From DATBLE01 sp963719325 (GTDB lineage: Bacteria; Actinomycetota; Thermoleophilia; Gaiellales; Gaiellaceae), in NCBI GenBank assembly GCA_963719325.1, contig CAVRBW010000018.1, positions 12,450 to 76,449 of the forward strand: 64,000 nucleotides of DNA. The letters run 5' to 3'. How positions within the stretch are numbered: the first letter of the stretch is position 1; each line of letters begins with the position of its first letter. Shown here piece by piece: positions 37,226-46,500 of the stretch. A program made the translations under genes and the position numbers. Below the pieces are notes generated by a model. That model saw only the letters and a program-made list of their open reading frames with translations, did not search any database and was not told the origin of the DNA.

Positions 37226-37226
<1 letters not shown>
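36291..37226 (+). CDS. ABC transporter permease, DppC/OppC type
   Basis: Second membrane subunit, 311 residues. The N-terminal cytoplasmic extension is typical of OppC (ASLWRDAVHRFTRNRAAVVA), followed by HPFGADQFGRDLLVRVALGG, the EAA loop NDYVRAAHALGARWYRVLF, and GEAFLSFIGLGINPPKASWG near the C-terminus. Its TAG shares one base with the GTG of the ATPase gene. All five transporter genes are closely packed and on one strand. Confidence 0.94.
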
Positions 37227-38227
<1,001 letters not shown>

Positions 38228-38228
38228 G

Positions 38229-39131
38229 GTGAGCGAGGCAATCGGCAACGGCGCGCGGGGCGGCAGGACAGGCGAGGAGCCGCTGCTCGTCGTCGAGCAC
38301 CTGAAGAAGTACTTCCCGGTGAAGCAGGGGCTGCTCTTCGACCGGACGGTCGACCAGGTCAAGGCTGTCGACGACGTCTCCTTCGAGATCTACCCCGGGG
38401 AGACGCTCGGCCTGGTCGGTGAGTCCGGATCGGGCAAGTCGACGACCGGCTACTCGATCCTCCAGCTCATGAAGCCGACCGACGGATCGGTCCGGTTCCT
38501 CGGCAGGGAGCTGACGACGTTGCACCGGCGAGACCTGCGCGAGGTGCGCCGGGAGATGCAGATCGTCTTCCAGGACCCGTATGCATCCCTCAACCCGCGG
38601 ATGACCGTCGGCGACATCGTCGCCGAGGCGCTCGTCATCCACGGCATCGGCGACCGTCGTTCGCGGCGGCGAAGCGCGGAGCGACTGCTAGAGGTCGTCG
38701 GCTTCAATCCAGACTTCATCAACCGCTACCCGCACGAGTTCTCGGGCGGACAGCGGCAGCGCATCGGGGTCGCGCGGGCACTCGCGCTCAACCCGAGGCT
38801 GATCGTCTGCGACGAGCCCGTCTCGGCGCTCGACGTCTCGATCCAGGCGCAGATCCTCAACCTGCTGAAGGACCTCCAGCAGGAGTTCAACCTCGCGTAT
38901 CTCTTCATCGCTCACGATCTCGCAGTCGTGAGGACGATGGCCGACCGGATCGCGGTCATGAACCGGGGGCAGATCGTCGAGGCGGGCAAGGCGGAGGAGG
39001 TCTACACCAACCCCAAGGACCCGTATACGAGGGCCCTCCTCGCTGCCGTGCCGGTCCCGGATCCGCGCAAGATGCGTATCCGGCGCGAGGAGCGGCGCAA
39101 GCTCAGGAGTGCTCTCGCTGAGCCGATCTGA
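38229..39131 (+). CDS. ABC transporter ATPase, DppF/OppF type
   Basis: Second ATPase of the importer, 300 residues, starting with GTG one base after the DppD-type stop. EHLKKYFPVKQGLLFDRTV is the family N-terminus; Walker A GESGSGKSTTGY, QIVFQDPYASLNPRMTVGDI, signature FSGGQRQRIGVARALA and Walker B LIVCDEPVSALDVSIQA are intact. The short C-terminal tail lacks the long Cys-bearing extension often present. Its last 23 bases overlap the start of the kelch gene. Confidence 0.95.
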   Translation: MSEAIGNGARGGRTGEEPLLVVEHLKKYFPVKQGLLFDRTVDQVKAVDDVSFEIYPGETLGLVGESGSGKSTTGYSILQLMKPTDGSVRFLGRELTTLHRRDLREVRREMQIVFQDPYASLNPRMTVGDIVAEALVIHGIGDRRSRRRSAERLLEVVGFNPDFINRYPHEFSGGQRQRIGVARALALNPRLIVCDEPVSALDVSIQAQILNLLKDLQQEFNLAYLFIAHDLAVVRTMADRIAVMNRGQIVEAGKAEEVYTNPKDPYTRALLAAVPVPDPRKMRIRREERRKLRSALAEPI

Positions 39132-40086
39132 CCGTCGCCGCCGGCGCAACATTGCAGTCGGGCTCGGGTTGGCGCTGTTGCTCGCCGGCGGAGCCGCCGC
39201 CGGGGTCGTGGGCACGACCGCCAGGGGCAGCACGACCGCGACCGGCTGGTCGTTCGCGCCGCACATGCCGCACCGTCGCAGCTACACGGCGTCGACGCAG
39301 ATCGGCGACAAGATCTACGTCGCGGCCGGCATGGTCGGCAACTCGGGCCGGCCGCTGAACATCTTCGAGCGATTCGACCCCGCCTCCGACACCTGGGAGT
39401 CGTTGCCTTTCGTGCCGGACACGTTCAGCGCCGCGGCCGGCGCCGCGCTCGGCGGGCGGATGTACGTCGTCGGCGGCAACGGCACTTCGAAGGACGGCGC
39501 GAGTGGTCGGCAGGTCTACGTCTACGACGTCGCCGCCCGGCGCTGGAGCAAGAAAGCCCCCCTCCCCGCTCCGCGGACGAATCTCGCCGCGATCGCCCTG
39601 GGCGGGAAGCTGTACGCGCTCGGCGGCCTCGACCCGGTGCACGCAACGCGAACCGTCTTCGTCTACAGCCCGGCCGCGAACCGCTGGACGACGGCAACCC
39701 CGCTCCCGGAGGCCCTGCACGCCCTGGCTGCGGTCGTCTTCCACGGTGAGATCTGGGTGATCGGAGGGCAGGATCGCGCGGGGATCGCGACCCACCGGGT
39801 CTGGATCTACAACGCCCAGCGCAACCGTTGGCGTACCGGCCCGCGGATGCCGGCGCCGATGGAGACGGCCGGAGCGACCGTCGCCGGCGACCGCATCTAC
39901 GTCGTCCTCGAGTCCGTCTACCTGATCTACGACTCCCGATCCCACCGCTGGAGCCGGGGCCCGAGCCTCGAGGTGCCCCGCCACGCACTCTCGATCTTCG
40001 CCATCGACGGGACCCTGTACGCCATGGGCGGCTGCGTCACGCCGCAGCTCGAGGACAGCTCGGTCGTCGAGAAGATCCACCTCTAA
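39109..40086 (+). CDS. kelch-repeat beta-propeller protein, membrane-anchored or secreted
   Basis: 325 residues: basic N-terminus, hydrophobic segment IAVGLGLALLLAGGAAAGVV (about 15-34, signal or anchor), then about six kelch blades of ~45 residues, each ending in patterns such as GGRMYVVGGN, GGKLYALGG, HGEIWVIGGQ and DGTLYAMGG with the Trp-x-x-x motif between them. Kelch propellers bind proteins or sugars. The GTG start lies inside the ATPase gene, so it is translationally coupled to a peptide transporter, an unusual partner; an extracytoplasmic ligand-binding role is inference. Confidence 0.85.
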   Translation: MLSLSRSDRRRRRNIAVGLGLALLLAGGAAAGVVGTTARGSTTATGWSFAPHMPHRRSYTASTQIGDKIYVAAGMVGNSGRPLNIFERFDPASDTWESLPFVPDTFSAAAGAALGGRMYVVGGNGTSKDGASGRQVYVYDVAARRWSKKAPLPAPRTNLAAIALGGKLYALGGLDPVHATRTVFVYSPAANRWTTATPLPEALHALAAVVFHGEIWVIGGQDRAGIATHRVWIYNAQRNRWRTGPRMPAPMETAGATVAGDRIYVVLESVYLIYDSRSHRWSRGPSLEVPRHALSIFAIDGTLYAMGGCVTPQLEDSSVVEKIHL

Positions 40087-40109
40087 GACGCTCGCTTCGC
40101 TCGCTTTCA

Positions 40110-40132
40110 GGGGGGAACCGCCGGTTCCCCCC
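40110..40132. repeat. GGGGGAAC palindrome, copy B
   Basis: Stem GGGGGGAACC with its complement around the loop GCC, 24 bases after the kelch stop, followed by CATGGACCCCCCTCCC. Likely terminator of the dpp-kelch transcript. The 274 bases between the kelch and VWA genes (40087-40360) hold this copy and copy C; nothing else was recognised there. Confidence 0.85.
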
Positions 40133-40320
40133 ATGGACCCCCCTCCCTAGACAGCCGCACCGTCGAGGCCGCTCATTGCCGCTCCGGCGAGAACGCGGTC
40201 GCGTCTCGGCGCGGAGACGACCGGTCATCCAAGACTCGGCTTACTCCGTCGCGGACGCGACGACCTGTCGGGCCGGCAGAGAGAGGCCTCGAGGGTGCGA
40301 GCTGTTAAGGAGGGGGGCCG

Positions 40321-40343
40321 TGGGGGAACCGGCCGTTCCCCCA
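40321..40343. repeat. GGGGGAAC palindrome, copy C
   Basis: Stem TGGGGGAAC with its complement around loop CGGCC, 18 bases beyond the stop of the VWA gene on the minus strand. Together with copy B it places a hairpin at the 3' end of each of two convergent operons. Confidence 0.85.
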
Positions 40344-40360
40344 GGGACGGAGCGAGCGTC

Positions 40361-41353
40361 CTAAGGGAGGCGCGGTAGCCAGAGCGCCGAGAGCACGCCG
40401 GCCGCAACCAGCAGAAGCGACGCGCCCCCGAGCAGGTACGAGGTCGCCTCGCGGTATGTGCGCCTGACGGTCAGGCGCGAGGCGAGCCCCTCGTACACGG
40501 CGTTCAGGCGCGCGCCGCTGGCGGCCGTGTAGAACGTGCCGCCGGTCTCCAGGGCGATCTGCTTCAAGATCGCCGGATCAGGGGGGACGGACAGCACCTG
40601 CGTGGCGCCGGCGTCGGAGATGCGAATCGTGCCTCCAGCAGTGCCGAGAGCGACGGCGTACACCGGAATCTTCAGCTTCTTCGCGAGCCGGGCGCCCTCC
40701 AACGCGGGCAGCTGGCCGCGATTCTGTGCGCCGTCGGAGAGGAGGACGATCGCCGAGGGCGGGAGGCCGGTCGCACGCAACGAGGAGGCGGCAGTTGCTC
40801 CGCGCCCGACCGACCCCGGACGGATGAGCTCGACCGCCCGCGCGAGCGCGTCACCGATCGCGGTCCCGCCGAACGCCGGTACGTGGTCCAACGCCTGCGC
40901 AGCGAGGTCGTGGTCGTCGGTGATGGGAATCGACACACGCGGCTCGGTGGAGAACGCGACGATGCCAATCCGGAATCGGCCGGGCAACTTGCCCACAAAC
41001 CTGCGCACCGCCTCCCTGGCCGCTCCCAACCGGGTCGGCTGGACGTCGTTCGCGACCATCGACCCCGACGTGTCGACAACGAGCACGATCGTCGCCTGCT
41101 CGCGTTGAACCGACTGGGCGACCTGGGGGCGCGCGAGCGCAGCAAGCGACACCGCCACGGCGAGCAGGAACATCGCAAGCGGCAGAAACCGCCGCCAGGC
41201 CGGGGCCGGCGGCGGCGCGACCGCGGTCAGGACCTCGACGTTCGGGAACCGCAGAGCGAACTGCGCCCGCCTGCGCTCGAGGAGCACGTATCCGACGGCG
41301 GCCGCCGGAACGAGCGCAAGCGCCAACAGCGCGATTGGCCACTCGAACCTCAT
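40361..41353 (-). CDS. VWA-domain membrane protein (BatA-like)
   Basis: 330 residues: two N-terminal transmembrane helices (about 7-25 and 57-75), a von Willebrand factor A domain with the metal-binding site DTSGSM beginning at Asp94, and a C-terminal helix (YLLGGASLLLVAAGVLSALW). The arrangement is that of BatA/BatB proteins (aerotolerance-type operons), which work with MoxR ATPases and DUF58 proteins; both are encoded just upstream. The ATG overlaps the previous gene by four bases. Function is known only by association. Confidence 0.88.
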   Translation of the reverse strand: MRFEWPIALLALALVPAAAVGYVLLERRRAQFALRFPNVEVLTAVAPPPAPAWRRFLPLAMFLLAVAVSLAALARPQVAQSVQREQATIVLVVDTSGSMVANDVQPTRLGAAREAVRRFVGKLPGRFRIGIVAFSTEPRVSIPITDDHDLAAQALDHVPAFGGTAIGDALARAVELIRPGSVGRGATAASSLRATGLPPSAIVLLSDGAQNRGQLPALEGARLAKKLKIPVYAVALGTAGGTIRISDAGATQVLSVPPDPAILKQIALETGGTFYTAASGARLNAVYEGLASRLTVRRTYREATSYLLGGASLLLVAAGVLSALWLPRLP

Positions 41354-42081
41354 CCGGCGACCGTCCGCGCGCAGAGCAGATGGATCTGCACCTGAGCCGC
41401 GATGTCGGTTCGGAGCCCACGCCTGACGGCGCGCACGAAGACGCGCCCGTCGCTGACCGTGCGCGTGACGTGGACGGAGCGCAGCTGTGCTGCGGTCGGT
41501 GCGACTGCGCTGTAGATGCCGATCGGCGTCTCGATCGAAATGGGATGCTCACCAGCGCCGCAGGCGAAGCCGGCCCGCGCCGGACGGCCTGCTCGAACGT
41601 CGAGGACACGCATTCGGCGCACGATCGGTTCACCCGCCGCAGATCGCGCCGGACCCGACACGCCGCTTGGCTGCCGCGGTCCGCCCTGCGAGGGGATGCA
41701 GCCGACGAAGGGGATGAAGCTCGCCGGACGCGCGGGCGGACCCACCGAGAGAGCGTTGAAGACGGCACTCTGGCCCGTGGTCACACCTGGGTTCACGGGA
41801 CTGCCGATCCGTCCAGGGAAGGAGACGTCGATCCACGGCTTCGACGCCCGCACGTAGAGCCCACCGACGACGCCGTCCGGACAGCTCAGCTGCCAGACGG
41901 CGGTACCTGAGCGCCCGGCGCGAGCTGGGCCGGGCACGACGACCCATGGCCCGGCAATGGGCACGCAGATGGTCAATCCCTCGCAGACCGGCGGCGGGCC
42001 AATCTGCATCGGGCGAGCCGACGCCGACGAGGGCGCCGCGAGGACCGCCGCCACCGCCGCCGCGAGCACTGCGTGTCTCAC
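41350..42081 (-). CDS. secreted protein of unknown function within the MoxR-VWA operon
   Basis: 243 residues. Signal peptide from the GTG at 42081 (RHAVLAAAVAAVLAAPSSAS), then a Pro/Gly-rich beta-type body with six or more Cys (CEGLTICVP, LSCPDGVVGG, VGCIPSQGG, FACGAGEHP, HLLCARTV). No family recognised. GTGA overlap with the upstream VWA gene and ATGA overlap with the next make it an integral cistron of the operon, sitting between two VWA proteins, so it may be a substrate or extracellular partner (inference). Confidence 0.75.
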   Translation of the reverse strand: MRHAVLAAAVAAVLAAPSSASARPMQIGPPPVCEGLTICVPIAGPWVVVPGPARAGRSGTAVWQLSCPDGVVGGLYVRASKPWIDVSFPGRIGSPVNPGVTTGQSAVFNALSVGPPARPASFIPFVGCIPSQGGPRQPSGVSGPARSAAGEPIVRRMRVLDVRAGRPARAGFACGAGEHPISIETPIGIYSAVAPTAAQLRSVHVTRTVSDGRVFVRAVRRGLRTDIAAQVQIHLLCARTVAG

Positions 42082-43058
42082 GGCAGCCTCCTCAGCCAGA
42101 CGGCCGAGAGCGACCCGCCGAGAAGGAGGAGGCAAGCTCCCGCGCCGGCAAATACGAAGCTGATCTCCTCACGCTTCCGGGTCGTCCCGATCCGGGAGCC
42201 GAGCTCCTTGTAGACCTCCGTGTAGTCAGTCGTGCGGGGGCCGACGTAGAAGCGACCGTTCGTCGCCTTTGCGATCCCGCGCAGCTCCGACGGGTCGGCA
42301 GGAACGCGGATGAACTGGTTGAAGCCGCCGACCCGCGGGATCCGGATGAAGCCGTACGCGGTGCCGACCATCACCGCAGAGATCGGAATGTGCAGCGCCC
42401 GCGCCCGCCTGACAGCGGTTCCCGCGGAGACGTCACCGCCCTCCTGAATCCCGTCCGAGAAGAGGAGAACGGAGACCGGGGGAACCTCGCGGGATTGTCC
42501 CTGAGAGCCTTGCTCTTTCGGCACCGCCCGCCCGACATTCAGCGCCTGGACGATTCCGTCCCCGAGTGCTGTGGCGCCGCCCGGGAAGAGCTGAGACACC
42601 GCCTGCGTGACGAGCCGCCGGTCGCGCGTGGCCGGAGCCGCCACCTCGGCGCTCGACGAGAACGAAACGACGCCGACGCGGTACTTCTCCGGCAGCTGCT
42701 CGAGGAACCGAAGCGCCGCCGACTTCACCGCCGCAATCCGGCTCGGCCTGACGTCGACCGCCGCCATCGAGCGAGACGAGTCGAGGGCCAGCACGACCGT
42801 CGCGTTCTCGCGTTTGGCCGACACCATCGCCCGCGGCCGGGCGACCCCGACGATCAGCGCCGCCAGGCCGACGAGCAGGATCGCGACCGGCACGTGCCGC
42901 CTCCAGCCGGGCTCGCGGTCGATCACGTTCGAGAGCATTGCCGGCGTGGCGAACCGCTCCGCGAAGCGTGGCCGCCCCCGACGGAAGAGGCCGTACGCGA
43001 CGGCGCCGAGGGGGACCGCGGCAAGCGCTACGAGCGCGAGCGGCGACGCGAACGTCAT
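42078..43058 (-). CDS. VWA-domain membrane protein (BatA/BatB-like), second copy
   Basis: 326 residues with the same plan as the protein at 40361: N-terminal helices (about 4-24 and 57-73), VWA domain with the metal site DSSRSM at Asp93, C-terminal helix FVFAGAGACLLLLGGSLSAV. Likely arose by duplication with the 40361 gene; the secreted-protein gene has been kept between them. ATG overlaps the DUF58 stop (ATGA). Confidence 0.88.
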   Translation of the reverse strand: MTFASPLALVALAAVPLGAVAYGLFRRGRPRFAERFATPAMLSNVIDREPGWRRHVPVAILLVGLAALIVGVARPRAMVSAKRENATVVLALDSSRSMAAVDVRPSRIAAVKSAALRFLEQLPEKYRVGVVSFSSSAEVAAPATRDRRLVTQAVSQLFPGGATALGDGIVQALNVGRAVPKEQGSQGQSREVPPVSVLLFSDGIQEGGDVSAGTAVRRARALHIPISAVMVGTAYGFIRIPRVGGFNQFIRVPADPSELRGIAKATNGRFYVGPRTTDYTEVYKELGSRIGTTRKREEISFVFAGAGACLLLLGGSLSAVWLRRLP

Positions 43059-43987
43059 CGTCCCACGGGCATCGCCCGCAGAAAGGCCGTGAGCCTGCGC
43101 AGCCAGTCCTGCTCGGTGTCGAGAACCACGTGCCGCACCCGCGCGGCGGCCAGCACGCTCGCGATCTCGCGCCTCTCCTTCGCCGCTGCGACGGCAAAGC
43201 GGCGGCGCAGGGCTACGTTCGACGTGTCCACTCTCACCTGCTGGCTGGTCTCCGGATCGACGAAGCGCACCTCGCCCATGTCGGGCAACTCCTGCTCGCG
43301 AGGATCGCGGATCTCCGCCGCGATCACGTCGTGCCGACCTGCGAGCTCGAACAGCGGTCGGCGCCAGTCACGCGGGCCGCGGAAGTCGGTGGCGAGGACG
43401 ACAAGCGATCGCTGACGCGCAAGCCTTGCGGTCCGACGCATCGCGTCGGCCAGGGTTGCTGAGCCGGGGGACGCGATCCCCTCGCCTCGCAGGCCGAGCA
43501 GCAGACCGATCAACCCCGCGTGGCCGGGACGAGGCGGACGCACGGTGATGCCTTCGCTGCCGAAGACGACTGTGCCGAGCCTGTTCGCCCGGCGCGTCGC
43601 CGCGTAGCCGAGCGCGAGCGCGACGCCTTCCGCGACGTCGACCTTGCGCCGCCTGGCGGTGCCGAAGTCCATCGACGGCGACGTGTCGAGGATCACCCAG
43701 GTCACGAGCACGTGGTCGGCCAGCTGGACGCGAACGTGCGGGATGCCTGTCCGCGCGGTCGCCTTCCAATCGATCAGCCGCACATCGTCGATGCCTGGCA
43801 CGTACGGGCGGATCTGAGCGAGCTCGCCGCCGCGCCCGAGCAGCCTCGACCGGTAGTCGCCCGCCAGTAGGCCCTCCACTCGCTTGGCGACGGTCAGCCC
43901 GAGCGCCTGCAGCAGCGGCTCCGAAAGGCCACCCGGACCCGGGCGAGCAGGGGTGCGCTCGGAGACCCGGAGGAGATCCAGGCTCAT
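43055..43987 (-). CDS. DUF58 domain-containing protein
   Basis: 310 residues, cytosolic or membrane-peripheral, no membrane helix. The DUF58 block GDYRSRLLGRGGELAQIRPY, then IDDVRLIDWKATARTG, is followed by a VWA-like fold with ILDTSPSMDFG. Such proteins are encoded next to MoxR ATPases and VWA proteins, probably as chaperone partners in assembling a complex. It is coupled to the VWA gene downstream; 157 bases with a dispersed repeat (44015-44119) separate it from moxR. Confidence 0.9.
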   Translation of the reverse strand: MSLDLLRVSERTPARPGPGGLSEPLLQALGLTVAKRVEGLLAGDYRSRLLGRGGELAQIRPYVPGIDDVRLIDWKATARTGIPHVRVQLADHVLVTWVILDTSPSMDFGTARRRKVDVAEGVALALGYAATRRANRLGTVVFGSEGITVRPPRPGHAGLIGLLLGLRGEGIASPGSATLADAMRRTARLARQRSLVVLATDFRGPRDWRRPLFELAGRHDVIAAEIRDPREQELPDMGEVRFVDPETSQQVRVDTSNVALRRRFAVAAAKERREIASVLAAARVRHVVLDTEQDWLRRLTAFLRAMPVGR

Positions 43988-44014
43988 AGGCCAACCTCAA
44001 CATTTCGCCGAAAG

Positions 44015-44119
44015 CCCGTCGCCGCGACCGACATGGCGGACGCGGCACCCAACCGTCGCTGAGGTGCGAACGGGTTCGGGGAGGGGGGTCCATGGGGGGA
44101 ACCGGCCGTTCCCCCCATG
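44015..44119. repeat. 105-nt dispersed repeat, copy 1, ending in GGGGGAAC palindrome D
   Basis: About nine bases in ten match 52844-52947. It reads CGCGACCGACATGGCGG, then GTCGCTGAGGTGCGAACGGG, and ends in a palindrome (44091-44119) with 12-bp arms CATGGGGGGAAC around CGGCC. It lies between moxR and DUF58, so the hairpin would be transcribed inside this operon. Confidence 0.8.
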
Positions 44120-44144
44120 AGAGCGAGCCGACGGCGAGCGACCG

Positions 44145-45164
44145 TCACGCCGCGGTCGCCTTCGCCAGGTCGATCTGCGGCGCCGGTACGGCGGCGATGA
44201 TCTCCTCCAGCAGCCCGTCGGATGTTCGCTCCTCGGCAAGTGCCTCGTACGAGAGCACCAGCCGGTGCCGGAACGCGTCCTTGATCAGCTCGTTCACGTC
44301 CTGGACGAGAACGTACGGCCGACCGCGGAGGAGGGCGAGCGCGCGCGCCGCCCGGATGAGGCTGATCGGGCCTCGCGGGCTCGCGCCGTAGGCGATGTAC
44401 GCCGCAACCTCCGGCAGGTCGACCTCCGCCGGTCGCCGGGTCGCGATCGCGAGCTTGACTGCGTAGGTGACAAGGGCTGGGTCGATGTAGATCTGGTCGA
44501 CCGCTTTTTGAAGGGCGCGCAGCTCGTCGATCGAGATCAGCCGGGCAAGCTCGGGCACAGCGGCAAGCTGGCGGTGGACGACAGTCAGCTCCTCTTCCTG
44601 CTCGGGGTAGTCGACGACGATCTTCAGCATGAAGCGGTCGATCTGCGCCTCGGGCAACGGGTACGTGCCTTCAGACTCGATCGGGTTCTGGGTCGCCATC
44701 ACGAGGAACGGATCCGGGACGGGGTGCGTCTCGTGGCCGATCGTCACGTGGCGCTCCTGCATCACCTCGAGCAGCGCGGACTGGACCTTCGCCGGTGCGC
44801 GGTTGATCTCGTCGGCGAGCAGGAAGTTGCAGAAGACGGGCCCGAGCTCGATCTCGAAGTCACCCCGGTCGGGCCGGAAGATGCGGGTGCCGACGAGGTC
44901 GGACGGAACCAGGTCCGGAGTGAACTGGATTCGCTTGAACGTGCCGCCGAGGACGCCGGCGGTCGTCTTCACCGTCAGGGTCTTCGCCAGCCCGGGCACG
45001 CCCTCGATCAGGAGGTGCCCGCCGGTCAGCAGGCAGACGAGCACCCGCTCGAGCATCACGTCCTGGCCTGCAATCACGCGGCGAATCTCGAACAGCGCTC
45101 GCTCGAGCGATTCCTTGGCCTGCGTGGGCGTCGGGACATCGATCGCCACGTTGTCGTCGGGCAC
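44145..45164 (-). CDS. MoxR-family AAA ATPase
   Basis: AAA+ ATPase thought to act as a chaperone for assembly or metal insertion, 339 residues. Walker A LIEGVPGLAKTLTVK (about 52-66), Walker B FLLADEINRAPAKVQSALLE, sensor-type VMATQNPIESEGTYPLPEAQ and sensor 2 in ASPRGPISLIRAARALAL. The GTG at 45164 is chosen for its strong site GGAGGAGG; a longer frame to 45251 uses codons unlike the rest. First gene of the moxR-DUF58-VWA-secreted-VWA operon. Confidence 0.92.
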   Translation of the reverse strand: MPDDNVAIDVPTPTQAKESLERALFEIRRVIAGQDVMLERVLVCLLTGGHLLIEGVPGLAKTLTVKTTAGVLGGTFKRIQFTPDLVPSDLVGTRIFRPDRGDFEIELGPVFCNFLLADEINRAPAKVQSALLEVMQERHVTIGHETHPVPDPFLVMATQNPIESEGTYPLPEAQIDRFMLKIVVDYPEQEEELTVVHRQLAAVPELARLISIDELRALQKAVDQIYIDPALVTYAVKLAIATRRPAEVDLPEVAAYIAYGASPRGPISLIRAARALALLRGRPYVLVQDVNELIKDAFRHRLVLSYEALAEERTSDGLLEEIIAAVPAPQIDLAKATAA

Positions 45165-45341
45165 GACTTCCTCCTCCGGGATCGGCGAGGGCGCGCTGAA
45201 GCGAGCCTCCCGCTCGGGGCTGGATCTGCACCTACATAGACGCTCGTGCACGGACTCGGTTTGTCACGAGAGCCACAATGCAAGCAGATGCCGACGGACG
45301 GGGCTCGCCTAGAATCGCCCTCGAGTGCGAATGGAGAAGCG

Positions 45342-45812
45342 ATGAGAAGCTTGCTCGCCGGGGTGCTGCTCGTCGTCGCACTCACATTCGCCGGCTGCGG
45401 TGGCGGAGATCCGAAGAAGGAGAAGCGGGAGTTCCTGGCGAGGGCAAACGCGATCTGCAACCAGTACGAGGTCCTGCAGAACGCGGTTCGCTTCCCGAGC
45501 GTGAACCCTCTCTCCGCCAGCGTCTCGTTCAGCGACCGGGCACGCTGGGGCCTGTCCCTGAAGCAGGTCGTCGACTACGGGCGGCAGGAGGTGAAGTCCC
45601 TGCGCAAGCTCGATGCCCCCAAGGAACTGGACGATCGCTTCCAGGAGATGGTCGCGACCAAGTCGGCCGCATTCGAGGAGCTCGCGCAGGGCGCCGACGC
45701 TGCCAAGCGGAACCACCGCACGCTGATCGAGGCCCCCGTCAATGCCGGCCGGGCGAAGCTCGGTCGTGTCAGCACGCTCGCCAAGCAGCTCGGCACTCCC
45801 CGCTGCGCCTGA
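45342..45812 (+). CDS. small lipoprotein of unknown function
   Basis: 156 residues: signal with a lipobox-like end (MRSLLAGVLLVVALTFAGC, Cys19) followed by a Gly/Asp linker and a mostly helical charged domain with one conserved-looking Cys near residue 38 (RANAICNQYEVLQ) and a terminal Cys. The pattern (AxxxCxxY) is seen in many uncharacterised actinobacterial lipoproteins. The ATG at 45342 follows GGAGAAGC. Divergent from moxR. Confidence 0.75.
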   Translation: MRSLLAGVLLVVALTFAGCGGGDPKKEKREFLARANAICNQYEVLQNAVRFPSVNPLSASVSFSDRARWGLSLKQVVDYGRQEVKSLRKLDAPKELDDRFQEMVATKSAAFEELAQGADAAKRNHRTLIEAPVNAGRAKLGRVSTLAKQLGTPRCA

Positions 45813-45843
45813 GCCGGTCATGTAACCCCTAATATGCTGGTGA

Positions 45844-46500
45844 GTGGTTAGTGACGATCCCCGGCTCCCTGCCTATCAGCACCTCGTCGACGGGCTCGTC
45901 CTGCCGATCGCGGTCGGTGGCCATCGCGCGCTCGACTTCTGCAACACGCTCGCCGGTTGGGACTTGCACGAGCCGCGCGAGTACCTCACGACCTACGTGC
46001 ACCTCGCCGTCTGGACACGGGATGCGGGGCTGCTGGAACCGGCCGCGGCAACGCGCTTGCGCAGGCAAGCCGAGCACGACCCTCGCGAGGCAACTCGGCT
46101 GCTCGAGCGCGCACGCGGCCTGCGCAGCGCGCTGTACTCGGCTTGCACGGATCCCGACGCGGAGACCGCCTGGCGGGTCGTCGGGGAAGAAGCTCGCGAA
46201 GCGGCGGCTGCAGCAGTGCTCGACCCGCACTCGCCGCCGGGCAGCCGCTGGGTGATTCCCGAAGAGACCGGCCTCGCGAAGCCGATCCACGAGCTCGCCA
46301 GGACCGCTGGAGACCTGCTCACGTCGACGGATCTCCGGCACGTCGGCCGCTGCCCGGGTCGAGGCTGCGGATGGCTCTTTCTCGACCCGCGCGGCCGGAG
46401 ACGCTGGTGCACGATGGCGGTCTGCGGGAATCGGGCAAAGGTTCGTCGCCACACCGAGCGCGCCCGCCACGCCGCCGCAGGCCGTACGGAGAGGCGCTGA
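45844..46500 (+). CDS. CGNR zinc-finger domain protein (ABATE/stress-type regulator)
   Basis: 218 residues. The N-terminal ABATE-type region (HRALDFCNTLAGWDLHEPRE, LTTYVHLAVWTRDAGLL) is followed by the C-terminal CGNR zinc finger: CPGRGCGWLFLDPRGRRRWC and TMAVCGNRAKVRRH. Family members are presumed DNA-binding regulators. The GTG start lies 31 bases beyond the lipoprotein gene. Its TGA abuts the TTG start of a transporter permease, so it may control or be coexpressed with that gene (inference). Confidence 0.9.
   Translation: MVSDDPRLPAYQHLVDGLVLPIAVGGHRALDFCNTLAGWDLHEPREYLTTYVHLAVWTRDAGLLEPAAATRLRRQAEHDPREATRLLERARGLRSALYSACTDPDAETAWRVVGEEAREAAAAAVLDPHSPPGSRWVIPEETGLAKPIHELARTAGDLLTSTDLRHVGRCPGRGCGWLFLDPRGRRRWCTMAVCGNRAKVRRHTERARHAAAGRTERR

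Noticed and set aside
44145..45251. Longer MoxR from GTG 45251
   Set aside because: The extra codons (CTA, TGT, AGG, AGA) are unlike the gene and a strong ribosome-binding site precedes GTG 45164.
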